From JALSRK01 sp964461995 (GTDB lineage: Bacteria > Acidobacteriota > Terriglobia > Bryobacterales > Bryobacteraceae), in NCBI GenBank assembly GCA_964461995.1, contig CAYWXL010000018.1, positions 1 through 64,000 on the forward strand: a stretch of 64,000 nt of DNA. The letters are read 5' to 3'. The notes beneath the pieces were generated by a model, which saw only the letters and a list, made by a program, of their open reading frames with translations, searched no databases and had not been told where the DNA came from. Positions 1-7,721 of the stretch are shown piece after piece (position 1 is the first letter of the stretch; each line of letters begins with the position of its first letter). The position numbers and the translations under genes were made by a program.

Positions 1-10
1 CCGGCCGGGG

Positions 11-19
11 TGCTACACT
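11..19 (+). promoter_or_regulatory. extended -10 promoter for the GT-C glycosyltransferase
   Basis: TGCTACACT fits TGnTAnnnT. The hexamer ends 9 bases before the ATG at 29, so transcription would begin about at the start codon. The -35 region lies partly outside the window. Confidence 0.5.
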
Positions 20-28
20 TGCCTTCTC

Positions 29-1672
29 ATGAGGCCGTGGGCGGGACACCGGTGGTTGCTGGTTGATACAGCCGTCCTCGTCTTCTGCGTCGCCGTCGTC
101 TTTTTCGTGCAATGGAAGACGAACGCCTACGGCGGAGACCTCGGCATCACGGATGACGCCGGGGCGCATTATGTCTCGGGCGTGATGATCGGCCAGTACC
201 TGCTGTCCCTCTTGAACTTCGAGTTCTGGAATCCGATCCGTTTCGCCGAGAACTATTACGTCCGTTATCCGAAGCTCGGGATCGGGCAGTGGCCGCCGGG
301 TTTCTACGTTTTGGAGGGCGTCTGGACGCTGTTGTTCGGGCCCTCGCGTGAGTCCGTCATGCTGATGATGGCGCTCATCGCGATTGCGGTGCTGTTTCTT
401 GGGTACTGGACCGCCTCGCGGCTCTTGGGCCGGCGCATGGCGCCAGTGGCGCTCGGGCTTTTGCTGCTGAGCGCACCAGTGTGGTGGTTCTCTTCTCGTG
501 TGAACTTGGACTCCCTGGTCGTCGTCGCTTCTCTGGCGGCCGCGTTTGCCTTCGCGCGGTATGCGGAGACGCCTCGCCGGCGCACGTCGGCGGTGTGGTC
601 GGCGGCAGCGGCGGCGGCGATCTTGATCAAAGGGAACGCCTTGGCCTTGGCCTTTCTTCCGCCCTTTTACGTCTTGATCGCCCGGCGATTCCGCCTCCTC
701 CGGCGCGCCGACTTCTGGGCGCCTTGCGTCCTCGTCGCCGTTTTCTGCGCGCCGTGGTACGCATTCACGTGGGACGTCTGGACGCGCGTCAATGTGGGAC
801 AAGACGGCTCTCTCGTCGGACTTTACGCTGGTCTGCTTCGGGCACTCCCCCACTCTTGGGCGCTAGTGCCGATTACGGCCGTCGCGGGCATGATCATGGC
901 CTGCGGCAAGGAGGCGTCCTCCCCGGCGCGGCGGTTTCCGAATGTGCTGGCGGCGCTGGTGGCTGCTTGGATGTTCTTCCACATGCTCACGCCGATTGGA
1001 GCCAGTTTCCGTAAGCACATCTTGACCGTGGCGGTGTTGCTCGCTTTTTCCGTGCTGTTCCTCGACCGCGCGGCCGCATGGATCGCCCGGGCGAAGGTTC
1101 CACGGACAATCTCGGCCGGGGTCCTGATTTTGGCCATGGCTTGGGCCGTCTGCCCGGGAAAGTTTCACTGGGCTCCGAAACCGGAAGTGATGAAGGTGGT
1201 CGCGGGCAAGATCATCCAGGACGCGGCGCTTCGCGACGCAGCAATTCTCGTTTCATCGCCGGGGGCGGGCGAGGGCTCGTTCATCGCGGAAATGGCAGCG
1301 CGCGAACCTGCCCCCCGGCGCTACCTCCTCCGCGCCTCCCAGTTGCTCGCGCGAGGCGACTGGTACGACCATGACTACCGGCTGTTGGACCGCACGCCGG
1401 AGGCGATACTCGACGAGCTGGACGCCATCCCGGTGGCCGCGGTTGTGGTGGATCACCGCCCGGCCGTGCGCATCGCGCCCCACCACGAGTTGCTGGTACA
1501 AACTCTCCAGCAACACCCCGAACGGTGGGAGCTGGTGGGAGTTTTCCCGGCGGACGCTTCCGACGCCGCGATCACTGCGTCCTTGTACCGGCGCCGGGGC
1601 GAGATCCGCCCGCTCGTCGAACCGCCGGCGGTTTACAGCGGAACGCTTGGCCGGTACATCAACCCCCGGTAA
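29..1672 (+). CDS. GT-C type membrane glycosyltransferase (GT39/ArnT-like)
   Basis: Predicted polytopic inner-membrane protein of 547 aa that probably transfers a sugar from a polyprenyl-phosphate donor to a lipid or protein outside the cytoplasm. Helix 1 covers about residues 10-28 and is followed by a periplasmic loop with an acidic pair (TDDAGAHY, Asp42-Asp43), the usual place of the catalytic acid in GT-C enzymes. An aromatic loop follows near residues 76-93 (YYVRYPKLGIGQWPPGFY). About nine to eleven more hydrophobic segments fill the middle, and the last 160 residues form a soluble domain. The ATG at 29 is preceded by an extended -10 at 11-19. The 3' end overlaps the convergent phosphatase gene by 14 bases. 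The substrate cannot be told from sequence; no lipid A or arabinose genes lie next to it. Confidence 0.75.
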   Translation: MRPWAGHRWLLVDTAVLVFCVAVVFFVQWKTNAYGGDLGITDDAGAHYVSGVMIGQYLLSLLNFEFWNPIRFAENYYVRYPKLGIGQWPPGFYVLEGVWTLLFGPSRESVMLMMALIAIAVLFLGYWTASRLLGRRMAPVALGLLLLSAPVWWFSSRVNLDSLVVVASLAAAFAFARYAETPRRRTSAVWSAAAAAAILIKGNALALAFLPPFYVLIARRFRLLRRADFWAPCVLVAVFCAPWYAFTWDVWTRVNVGQDGSLVGLYAGLLRALPHSWALVPITAVAGMIMACGKEASSPARRFPNVLAALVAAWMFFHMLTPIGASFRKHILTVAVLLAFSVLFLDRAAAWIARAKVPRTISAGVLILAMAWAVCPGKFHWAPKPEVMKVVAGKIIQDAALRDAAILVSSPGAGEGSFIAEMAAREPAPRRYLLRASQLLARGDWYDHDYRLLDRTPEAILDELDAIPVAAVVVDHRPAVRIAPHHELLVQTLQQHPERWELVGVFPADASDAAITASLYRRRGEIRPLVEPPAVYSGTLGRYINPR

Positions 1673-3134
1673 CCGTGGTGGAGTACCAGTCGCGCACAAA
1701 CTGCGCGAAGTCGGCGATGTGCTGGATGCGGGCCAGGTCGATGCGCGGCTCCTGGCCGAGGACTGCTAAAAAGCCCCGGTGCCGGTGGTTGCCGCCCCGG
1801 CCCGTATCCAACGAGCCCCGGACTGTGCCGACGGTTGGGGAGGCGGCCTCGTTCACGGGTTTTTCGGGGGCCCAACGGACGATGAGATCCGGGAGGCGGT
1901 CCGCCCGCGGCCCCGGGTAGACCGTTTCGACTGGATCGATCGCGGCGGCTATGGGCTCGCCCGAAGGCGTCCGGATAGCCCTCCATTCTTGCTGGAGACG
2001 CTCGATAAGTTCGCGGGTTTCCACGCTGCCCGGCTCGAGGATCCCCTCTTTCTCGCGGCCCCGGATGTTCAGCCGCAAGTAGCCGTTGTAGTCCGCGAGG
2101 ATGGGGAATACCGGAGTTCGCTGCCAGTCGTAGCCGGCGCAGACTTGCCGAGTCACCACCCAGTCACGCGCCCAAACCGGAACGGCTCGAGCGAGGGCGT
2201 TCTGGAGCCGGGCCGGAACCCTCTCCCGCAGGGTTCGGATCAGGCCACGCCGGTTGGAGGGCGGCCCCGTCACGGCTTTTCCCCTGCCGCCCAACGCGGG
2301 GAGCAGACGGTCCATGATCTTGGGGACCAGATGGGCTTGCGAGCGGTTGGCTTCCATGCCGTGGAGGGAGAAGACGACGATAGTCGTCGTGGATAGATCC
2401 AGCGCTCCAGCCACCTCGGCTAGGGCGCGATCCACCGCCTGGTAGACGTCCAGAAGCGCGTCCGGCGGCAGCAGCGCGGCGGCCGGCCGCTTTTCGGGCC
2501 AAAGGATGTGCCCGCCGCGGTGGGTTTCGCCAAATACTCCGAGGAAGAAGTCCCACGGTTGCCGCTCGAGCAGCCAGCCGAGCACTTCCCCTTTGCGGGC
2601 GGCCCCGCGGACGACGGCATCCCGGATGCGGCGCAGCTCGCCGGCGGTCTTGTTGACCGGAATCTCCGCGCCCATGGGGTGGGGTCCGAAACGGCGGCGC
2701 AGTTCCCTTCCGAGGGCGGCATCCGACGCCGCGAAGGGACCGAGCTGGTCGTGAGAGCCCCAGTTGACGACCTCGAATCCCCGCTCCAACTTCGGCGGAA
2801 AGCGCATGGGGACGTCGGCGACCGCGACGCGGAACCCCCGGCGGTCCAGCTCGTACCAGAACGGTTCGGCGTCCAACCATTCGGGCGAAACGCGGCGCAG
2901 GCTCATCCGTTGCGAGTCCCATTGCAGGTGGTGGTAGATCCCGTGCCTGCCCGGTAGCAGCCCGGTGTAAAAGGTCGGCCAAACGGAGCCGGTAAGAAGT
3001 TCCGAAGTGGTTTCGATTTCCCGGGCGCGGCCTTCGTCGAGCAGCCTGCGGAAAAAAGGAAGGAGGGCGGCGTGGCGCCGGATGAACGCGAGGTCGCCGG
3101 CATCGACGCCGAACATCGCAAGGCGGGTTTTCAT
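1659..3134 (-). CDS. alkaline phosphatase superfamily protein (type I phosphodiesterase/NPP-like)
   Basis: 491-aa protein of the alkaline phosphatase superfamily, most like nucleotide pyrophosphatase/phosphodiesterases. The first metal ligand is Asp11 (FGVDAGD). The likely nucleophile is Thr54 in SVWPTFYTG, followed by LLPGRHGIYHH, a typical family stretch. The usual SDHG metal motif reads FSLHGM, with His258 kept and Leu257 where Asp is expected. No signal peptide is visible, so it is probably cytoplasmic. Its ATG overlaps the stop of the Gfo/Idh oxidoreductase as ATGA (3131-3134), so the two are translationally coupled and probably act in one pathway. Substrate unknown; an activated sugar or phosphonate-like ester is possible. 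Confidence 0.7.
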   Translation of the reverse strand: MKTRLAMFGVDAGDLAFIRRHAALLPFFRRLLDEGRAREIETTSELLTGSVWPTFYTGLLPGRHGIYHHLQWDSQRMSLRRVSPEWLDAEPFWYELDRRGFRVAVADVPMRFPPKLERGFEVVNWGSHDQLGPFAASDAALGRELRRRFGPHPMGAEIPVNKTAGELRRIRDAVVRGAARKGEVLGWLLERQPWDFFLGVFGETHRGGHILWPEKRPAAALLPPDALLDVYQAVDRALAEVAGALDLSTTTIVVFSLHGMEANRSQAHLVPKIMDRLLPALGGRGKAVTGPPSNRRGLIRTLRERVPARLQNALARAVPVWARDWVVTRQVCAGYDWQRTPVFPILADYNGYLRLNIRGREKEGILEPGSVETRELIERLQQEWRAIRTPSGEPIAAAIDPVETVYPGPRADRLPDLIVRWAPEKPVNEAASPTVGTVRGSLDTGRGGNHRHRGFLAVLGQEPRIDLARIQHIADFAQFVRDWYSTTVTGG

Positions 3135-4132
3135 GACGCCGTCTCCAACCGCGGGCCGCCCGCGGCGAGAATCCTCGTCACGCGAAGGGCCTCCGCGGGG
3201 CCGGGCTCGAAGGCCTGTCCTTTTCGCATACGGGAGAAAAACTCCGAGAGCGCGGCGGCGATGCTATAGCGCAACATGGAGCGCCGCCGCAATAGCGCCC
3301 GGGTGGCCAGAAGCGCGGCGCCCCGGACCCACGCCGCGGCGCCCCGCAGGGACCCGTCACCTGTCTCCCACCGCAGGTCCATGTTCGGTTCGGCGACGCG
3401 CAACGTCCCATCCTTGCCTCGAATGGCGATCTGCTCCCTGGTGACCGAGCCGTAAGCGACGTCGCAGACGACGGGGCCGCGAGGGAACCGCAGCCGGATG
3501 ACATACCGTTGCGCGGTGGAGCGATCGGGGCGCTTCTCGATGGAGACGCTCGCGGGTTCCTCGTTGAGGACGAAGATAGCGAGATCGACCATTTGTGAGC
3601 CGAGGTCCCAGAGCGCGCCGCCCTCGGCCGGCTCCACCCGGTGGCCGCCGTTTCCCGACCAGGCGCGGAGATTTACGTGAAGCCGGAACACGGCGTTCTC
3701 GAAACCTGCCGCGACCCGCTCGGCGCACGCTGCCCGCAGCTCCTGGTACAAGGGCCAGAACCGGCGGCTGAAGTCCACCATCAGCAAGACGGGAGCGTCG
3801 GGATCCGATTCCAGGTCCTCAGCGAGTTCCGGCGGAGGAAAAGGCTTTTCCATGAACACGGGCAGCCGGCGCGCCCGCGCCAGCCGCCACAAGGGCCAGT
3901 GCCGGCTCGGAGGAGTGGCGACGAGCAAAGCGTCGAGGTCTTCAGCCGTGAGCTCTTCGGGCGTTTCATAAAGGCGAGCGTTTGGCCAAGACCGCTGGGC
4001 GGCCCGAAGCGCGGCCGGAGAAGGGTCGGCAATCGCGGTGACGGCGATTCCAGCCATCCTCCGGAGGGCTGGCGTGTAATAGCGCTGGGCGAGACTGCCG
4101 AACCCAGCGATTCCTGCTTTGAGCAACGGCAC
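3131..4132 (-). CDS. Gfo/Idh/MocA-family NAD(P)-dependent oxidoreductase
   Basis: About 333 aa from a GTG at 4132. The N-terminus KAGIAGFGSLAQRYYTPAL is the Rossmann fold with the GxGxxA-like turn typical of this family, followed by a family-like EKP motif (FMEKPFPPP) and a C-terminal substrate domain with GGALWDLGSQMVDLA. It likely oxidises or reduces a sugar or inositol derivative in the cytoplasm. The open frame extends upstream to 4201, but a -10-like TATTCT (4157-4162 on this strand) lies inside that extension and GTG 4132 gives the usual family N-terminus, so the shorter start is preferred. It is coupled by ATGA to the downstream phosphatase gene. Exact substrate unknown. Confidence 0.75.
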   Translation of the reverse strand: MPLLKAGIAGFGSLAQRYYTPALRRMAGIAVTAIADPSPAALRAAQRSWPNARLYETPEELTAEDLDALLVATPPSRHWPLWRLARARRLPVFMEKPFPPPELAEDLESDPDAPVLLMVDFSRRFWPLYQELRAACAERVAAGFENAVFRLHVNLRAWSGNGGHRVEPAEGGALWDLGSQMVDLAIFVLNEEPASVSIEKRPDRSTAQRYVIRLRFPRGPVVCDVAYGSVTREQIAIRGKDGTLRVAEPNMDLRWETGDGSLRGAAAWVRGAALLATRALLRRRSMLRYSIAAALSEFFSRMRKGQAFEPGPAEALRVTRILAAGGPRLETAS

Positions 4133-4156
4133 GGGTGCGCGAGAAGAATCCCGAAT

Positions 4157-4162
4157 CAGAAT
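4157..4162 (-). promoter_or_regulatory. -10-like element of the oxidoreductase-phosphatase operon
   Basis: TATTCT on the minus strand directly preceded by TG, 24 bases before GTG 4132. It lies downstream of the longest possible start (4201), which argues against that start. No clear -35. Confidence 0.4.
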
Positions 4163-4203
4163 ACACCCGCTGGTGTGCGGCAGGGAACGGGAACTTCCCA
4201 AAA

Positions 4204-5112
4204 CTAGCGGCGCAGCACAACGGCAATGCCCAGCATCACCAGCACCCCGGCTGTCAAGATCCGCGCCGTCACCGGCTCTCCGAAGATCAGCGCGCTCATC
4301 AGAATTCCGAAAACCGGAACGGTGAAGCCGAACATCGCCAGCGTGCCGGCGCTGTGGCGCCGCAGCAGCGTCGTCCAGATCATGAAGCAGATGCTCGCCA
4401 CCACCAGCCCTTGATAGAGGATTGCAGCCACCGGACCCGCCCGTAGGGGTCCGGTGATCGGGGGTTCCAGAAGCAGCGCCGGCAGTAGATATAAAGGCAG
4501 GGAAATGGCCGACTGCCAGACGACCGTCTTCACCGGTTCGATCCCCTGCACGATCCAGCGCGTGTAGACCGTGCGGATCCCCAGCAGGAACGCCGACGCC
4601 ACCAGCAACGTGTTGCCCAGCAGCGGATTAGGCGCCAGCCGCTCGACCGGTCTGCCCAGCGCCAGGTAACACACGCCGCCGAAAGCCAGCGCCAAGCCCA
4701 CCGCCCGGCCGCGGTCCAGCCGTTGCTCGGAGACCACGAAGTGGCCCACCAGGTTGGAGAACAGCGGGTGGGTATTCAACAAAATCGCCCCGTACGCCGG
4801 GGAAGTGAGTTCTTGTCCTACATTCAGCAGGATGATCTGCGCGGCAAACAGCACGCCCAGGATCGCCAGCGGGCGGAACTCTCCCGGGCGCGGGTTCAGA
4901 ATTTCGCCCCGCAGCCGCGCCCACACTCCCAGGACCACCAAGCCGATCAGGAACCGCCACCAGGCGCTCCAGAACGGCGGGAAGAGTTCCAAGCCGAGCT
5001 TCAGAGCCACCAGATTGCCGCCCCAAAGCGCGGACGCCAGCAGCGCCAAGGCGGCGCTGGTCCGGTTTAGCGGTTCGGGGCGGAAGTCCCGCGCGCGGGC
5101 GCGGCCGCTCAT
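4204..5112 (-). CDS. EamA/DMT-family transporter
   Basis: 302-aa inner-membrane protein with about ten hydrophobic helices arranged as two EamA repeats; the first begins ASALWGGNLVALKLGLELFPPFWSAWWRF (given here only to mark it, residues about 19-45), the second follows FLLGIRTVYTRWIV. Members of the drug/metabolite superfamily export amino acids, sugars or other small molecules. The frame is open to 5454, but the ATG at 5112 gives the normal family length, and the longer start would precede a -10-like TACACT at 5434-5439. The ATG overlaps the stop of a small upstream ORF in ATGA. Substrate not predictable. Confidence 0.8.
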   Translation of the reverse strand: MSGRARARDFRPEPLNRTSAALALLASALWGGNLVALKLGLELFPPFWSAWWRFLIGLVVLGVWARLRGEILNPRPGEFRPLAILGVLFAAQIILLNVGQELTSPAYGAILLNTHPLFSNLVGHFVVSEQRLDRGRAVGLALAFGGVCYLALGRPVERLAPNPLLGNTLLVASAFLLGIRTVYTRWIVQGIEPVKTVVWQSAISLPLYLLPALLLEPPITGPLRAGPVAAILYQGLVVASICFMIWTTLLRRHSAGTLAMFGFTVPVFGILMSALIFGEPVTARILTAGVLVMLGIAVVLRR

Positions 5113-5375
5113 CTGTTGCTTTTCTTGAACTCCCACAAATAGAACCACTCTCGCCCTGAAGGCGAATCCAGAAACCACTGGCGCGGCGGGCGCCGGACGG
5201 TAGCGCCTCTGGGCGTCCCTGGTAACGTCCACCGCGGCGGCGGCATTTCCGCCTTGCCGAAGTGCACTGGCTGGAAATTGCAGCCGGGAACCGGAACTCT
5301 GTCGGGTGGCGCGGGCGTAGTGGAACCCTTGCGCGGAAACGGCTTCCTGCGAGTTTCGATTCCCCCGACTGTCAT
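5109..5375 (-). CDS. small hypothetical protein, coupled to the DMT transporter
   Basis: 88-aa frame with no family I recognise. It is basic and proline-rich, has no membrane segment, and its C-terminal half is rich in aromatic residues (PRQWFLDSPSGREWFYLWEF). Two things support it as real: its TGA overlaps the transporter ATG in ATGA at 5109-5112, and a -10-like TACACT sits upstream at 5434-5439. Otherwise this stretch between transporter and transhydrogenase would be more than 400 bases without a gene. Codon use was not measured, so confidence is moderate. Confidence 0.4.
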   Translation of the reverse strand: MTVGGIETRRKPFPRKGSTTPAPPDRVPVPGCNFQPVHFGKAEMPPPRWTLPGTPRGATVRRPPRQWFLDSPSGREWFYLWEFKKSNR

Positions 5376-5433
5376 TGCCGCCGGTGTTGTATGGCGGCCC
5401 GCCGGCTTGGCTCAACGGCCTCTCAGACTGACT

Positions 5434-5439
5434 AGTGTA
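5434..5439 (-). promoter_or_regulatory. -10-like element upstream of the small ORF and DMT transporter
   Basis: TACACT on the minus strand, about 59 bases before the ATG at 5375. It falls inside the longest possible transporter frame, so it argues that translation starts further downstream. Confidence 0.3.
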
Positions 5440-5490
5440 CGCCGGACGCGCCATGAGCCGCTGATATTCCGTTTCGCAGTGGCACTGCGG

Positions 5491-5496
5491 TATTCT
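5491..5496 (+). promoter_or_regulatory. -10-like element of the transhydrogenase gene
   Basis: TATTCT lies 32 bases before ATG 5529, predicting a leader of about 25 bases that carries the Shine-Dalgarno GAGGGG at 5517-5522. No convincing -35. Confidence 0.35.
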
Positions 5497-5528
5497 TGGT
5501 CCAGCATCTGTCAGGCGAGGGGATTGCC

Positions 5529-6806
5529 ATGCCGGTGAAGGGAATCGTGGAGTTGGCGGCGGCGACGGTGCGCTTCGGGGAGGGAGCCGTGCGGGACGTG
5601 GGCATGGACGCGGCGGCGTGGGGACTGCGCCGGGTGCTGGTCTTTGCCGACCCGAATCTTGTGGACCGCTACCCGGTCCAGGCCGTTCGCGAATCGTTGA
5701 AACGCGAGGGAATCGCTCACGACGTCTTCGACCAGATCGTGTGTGAACCCACCGACGCCTCGTTTCAGGAGGCGATCGCCGCGGCGCAGACGCAGCCTTA
5801 CGACGGCTTCATCGCGGTGGGCGGAGGGTCCACCATCGACACCGCCAAGGCGGCCAATCTCTACGCTACCCATCCAGCCGAATTCCCACGTTACGTGGCG
5901 CGGCCCCACGGCGATGGAGAACCGCCGCCCGGACCGTTGCGTCCGCTCATCGCCATTCCCACGACCACGGGCACGGGAAGCGAGACGACGACAGTGGCCG
6001 TCTTCGATTTCACCGAACTGGGCACCAAGGCGGTCATCGGCCACCGGCACTTGAAGCCCGTCCTGGCATTGCTCGATCCTCTCGTTACGAAATCACTGCC
6101 CGAGGCGGTGGTGGCGAGCACCGGTCTCGACGTCGTTTCTCACGCCATCGAATCGCTCACCGCGGCGCCGTACACCGAGCGCGAATTGCCGGACCGGCCC
6201 GCCGACCGCCCTGCGTACCAAGGGTCCAACCCGGTGGCCGATGTCTGGGCGCTTGAGGCGCTACGCCTGGCGCGCAAGTATCTGCGGCGTGCTGCCGGTG
6301 ATCCGGAAGACTTGGAAGCCAGGGGACGCATGCTGCTGGCGGCGAGTTTCGCCGGTCTGGGCTTCGGTAGCGCCGGCGTCCATTTGCCTCACGCGATGTC
6401 GTACCCGGTGTCGAGCCAGGCGAAAAGCTGGCAGCCGCCCGGCTATCCCGTGGACCACCCGCTCGTGCCGCATGGCTTCTCGGTGATTCTAACCACCCCT
6501 GCCGCCGTGCGGTTTCTTTCGCCCGCCTGTCCCCGCTCGCTGAAGGCCGCTGCTGCGGCTCTCGGCGCCGACGCCGGCCGCATCCGCGAGGGCGAAGAGG
6601 GCGAAATTCTGGCCGAACGCGTCATTGAGCTGATGGAAGCCCTCGGCGCGCCCGGAGGCCTGCGGACCATCGGCTACCACTTGCGGGACATCCCTGCGCT
6701 GGTCGCTGGCGCCTTGCCTCAAAAGCGCATCCTCGGTCTCTGCCCCCGGCCGGTGGATGAAGAGAGCCTCAGCCGGCTGTTCGAAGACTCGATGGTGATT
6801 TACTGA
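5529..6806 (+). CDS. iron-containing alcohol dehydrogenase, hydroxyacid-oxoacid transhydrogenase type
   Basis: 425-aa group III alcohol dehydrogenase most like ADHFE1-type hydroxyacid-oxoacid transhydrogenase, which couples oxidation of a 4-hydroxyacid to reduction of 2-oxoglutarate. Visible motifs: the nucleotide-binding GGGSTIDTAKAANL, then PTTTGTGSETT, and the metal ligands Asp/His in STGLDVVSHAIESL, HLPHAMSYPVSS and DHPLVPHGFSV. The insertion TERELPDRPADRPAYQGSNP between the ligand regions is typical of the ADHFE1 branch. ATG 5529 was chosen over an upstream start at 5496 because GAGGGG sits about 6 bases before it and the family N-terminus starts here. Probably cytoplasmic and monocistronic. 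A plain butanol-type dehydrogenase is the alternative. Confidence 0.8.
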   Translation: MPVKGIVELAAATVRFGEGAVRDVGMDAAAWGLRRVLVFADPNLVDRYPVQAVRESLKREGIAHDVFDQIVCEPTDASFQEAIAAAQTQPYDGFIAVGGGSTIDTAKAANLYATHPAEFPRYVARPHGDGEPPPGPLRPLIAIPTTTGTGSETTTVAVFDFTELGTKAVIGHRHLKPVLALLDPLVTKSLPEAVVASTGLDVVSHAIESLTAAPYTERELPDRPADRPAYQGSNPVADVWALEALRLARKYLRRAAGDPEDLEARGRMLLAASFAGLGFGSAGVHLPHAMSYPVSSQAKSWQPPGYPVDHPLVPHGFSVILTTPAAVRFLSPACPRSLKAAAAALGADAGRIREGEEGEILAERVIELMEALGAPGGLRTIGYHLRDIPALVAGALPQKRILGLCPRPVDEESLSRLFEDSMVIY

Positions 6807-6959
6807 GAAGAGGAGCGTTTTGCCGCCGGAAGCCTAAAGAGCCGGCGGAGGTCCGCTCGATAGATTAGAGGTCGTCCATTGCGATCAGAGGGGCGTGTGA
6901 GCCGCCGTGCAGGCGGCCGAGTCCCCGGGCGAGTTGGAAAACGAGGCAGCGTCGGCGGG

Positions 6960-7706
6960 ATGAAATTCGTGTCGTGGAATCCTGCGCTTGCGGTAGTGGC
7001 GGCGGGGGTGATCGTCTTCCTGGTTTACCGGCTGGGGTTCGGGCTGTACGTGGAGAACGAGCGTCTCCAGGAGGCGTGCCGCCGCGGACGCCCGCCAGGA
7101 GGGTCGTTCCGCGGGATCCTCACTTACCTGCTGTGCGCCGGTGCTCTGTCGGCGGCGTTGTCGGGGGTGTTCGTGGCGGCGCTGCATACGGCCGCGGGCC
7201 GCCCTTCGCCTCCGGGTGGAACGCCCACTCGCGAGGTCGTCCTGATGGTCGATCCGCCGCCGTCTCCGCCGCCGGGGCCTCAGAGCCCGGAGCCGGCGGG
7301 GTGCCGGCCCTTGCCGTTCGGAGCCGCGCGGGACCTCGCGGAATCTATCGCACGGGAAGAGGGTGTCGCCCCGGAGCTCGTCCTTGCCGTCATCTATCGG
7401 GAATCACGGTTCTTGCCCTGCGCCGTCTCCCCGAGCGGGGCCTTGGGGCTGATGCAACTCAAGCCGGCCACCGCGCGATTGATGGGCGTGCACGACCTGT
7501 TCGATCCGGAACAGAATATCCGGGCTGGGGCACGGTACTTGCGCTTTCTACTGGACCGTTTCGGCGGCAACGTGACGCTGGCGCTTGGGGCCTATCACGC
7601 CGGCCCAGGCCGCGTGAGCCGGTACGCCCACATCGAGAAGCTCCCCGCTACCCGCCGCTACGTCGGCGACGTGCTCAGCTTGGCCGGGGCGCTCGCCGGC
7701 GACTGA
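6960..7706 (+). CDS. membrane-anchored lytic transglycosylase (SLT domain)
   Basis: 248 aa with two N-terminal hydrophobic segments (about 8-23 and 46-70), a proline-rich spacer (PPPSPPPGPQSPEP) and a C-terminal SLT domain that cleaves peptidoglycan between MurNAc and GlcNAc. The catalytic Glu148 lies in YRESRF, followed by SGALGLMQL and AYHAGPGRV, the three hallmark family motifs. The fold should face the periplasm. The start is uncertain: the frame is open back to TTG 6879, with a -10-like TAGATT at 6861-6866. ATG 6960 begins a cleaner membrane anchor, although its upstream GAGG is 13 bases away. Confidence 0.8.
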   Translation: MKFVSWNPALAVVAAGVIVFLVYRLGFGLYVENERLQEACRRGRPPGGSFRGILTYLLCAGALSAALSGVFVAALHTAAGRPSPPGGTPTREVVLMVDPPPSPPPGPQSPEPAGCRPLPFGAARDLAESIAREEGVAPELVLAVIYRESRFLPCAVSPSGALGLMQLKPATARLMGVHDLFDPEQNIRAGARYLRFLLDRFGGNVTLALGAYHAGPGRVSRYAHIEKLPATRRYVGDVLSLAGALAGD

Positions 7707-7721
7707 TGTCTCCGGCGGCTC

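Noticed and set aside
4133..4201. Longer N-terminus for the Gfo/Idh oxidoreductase
   Set aside because: A -10-like TATTCT lies inside it, and the family normally begins at the Rossmann strand right after GTG 4132.
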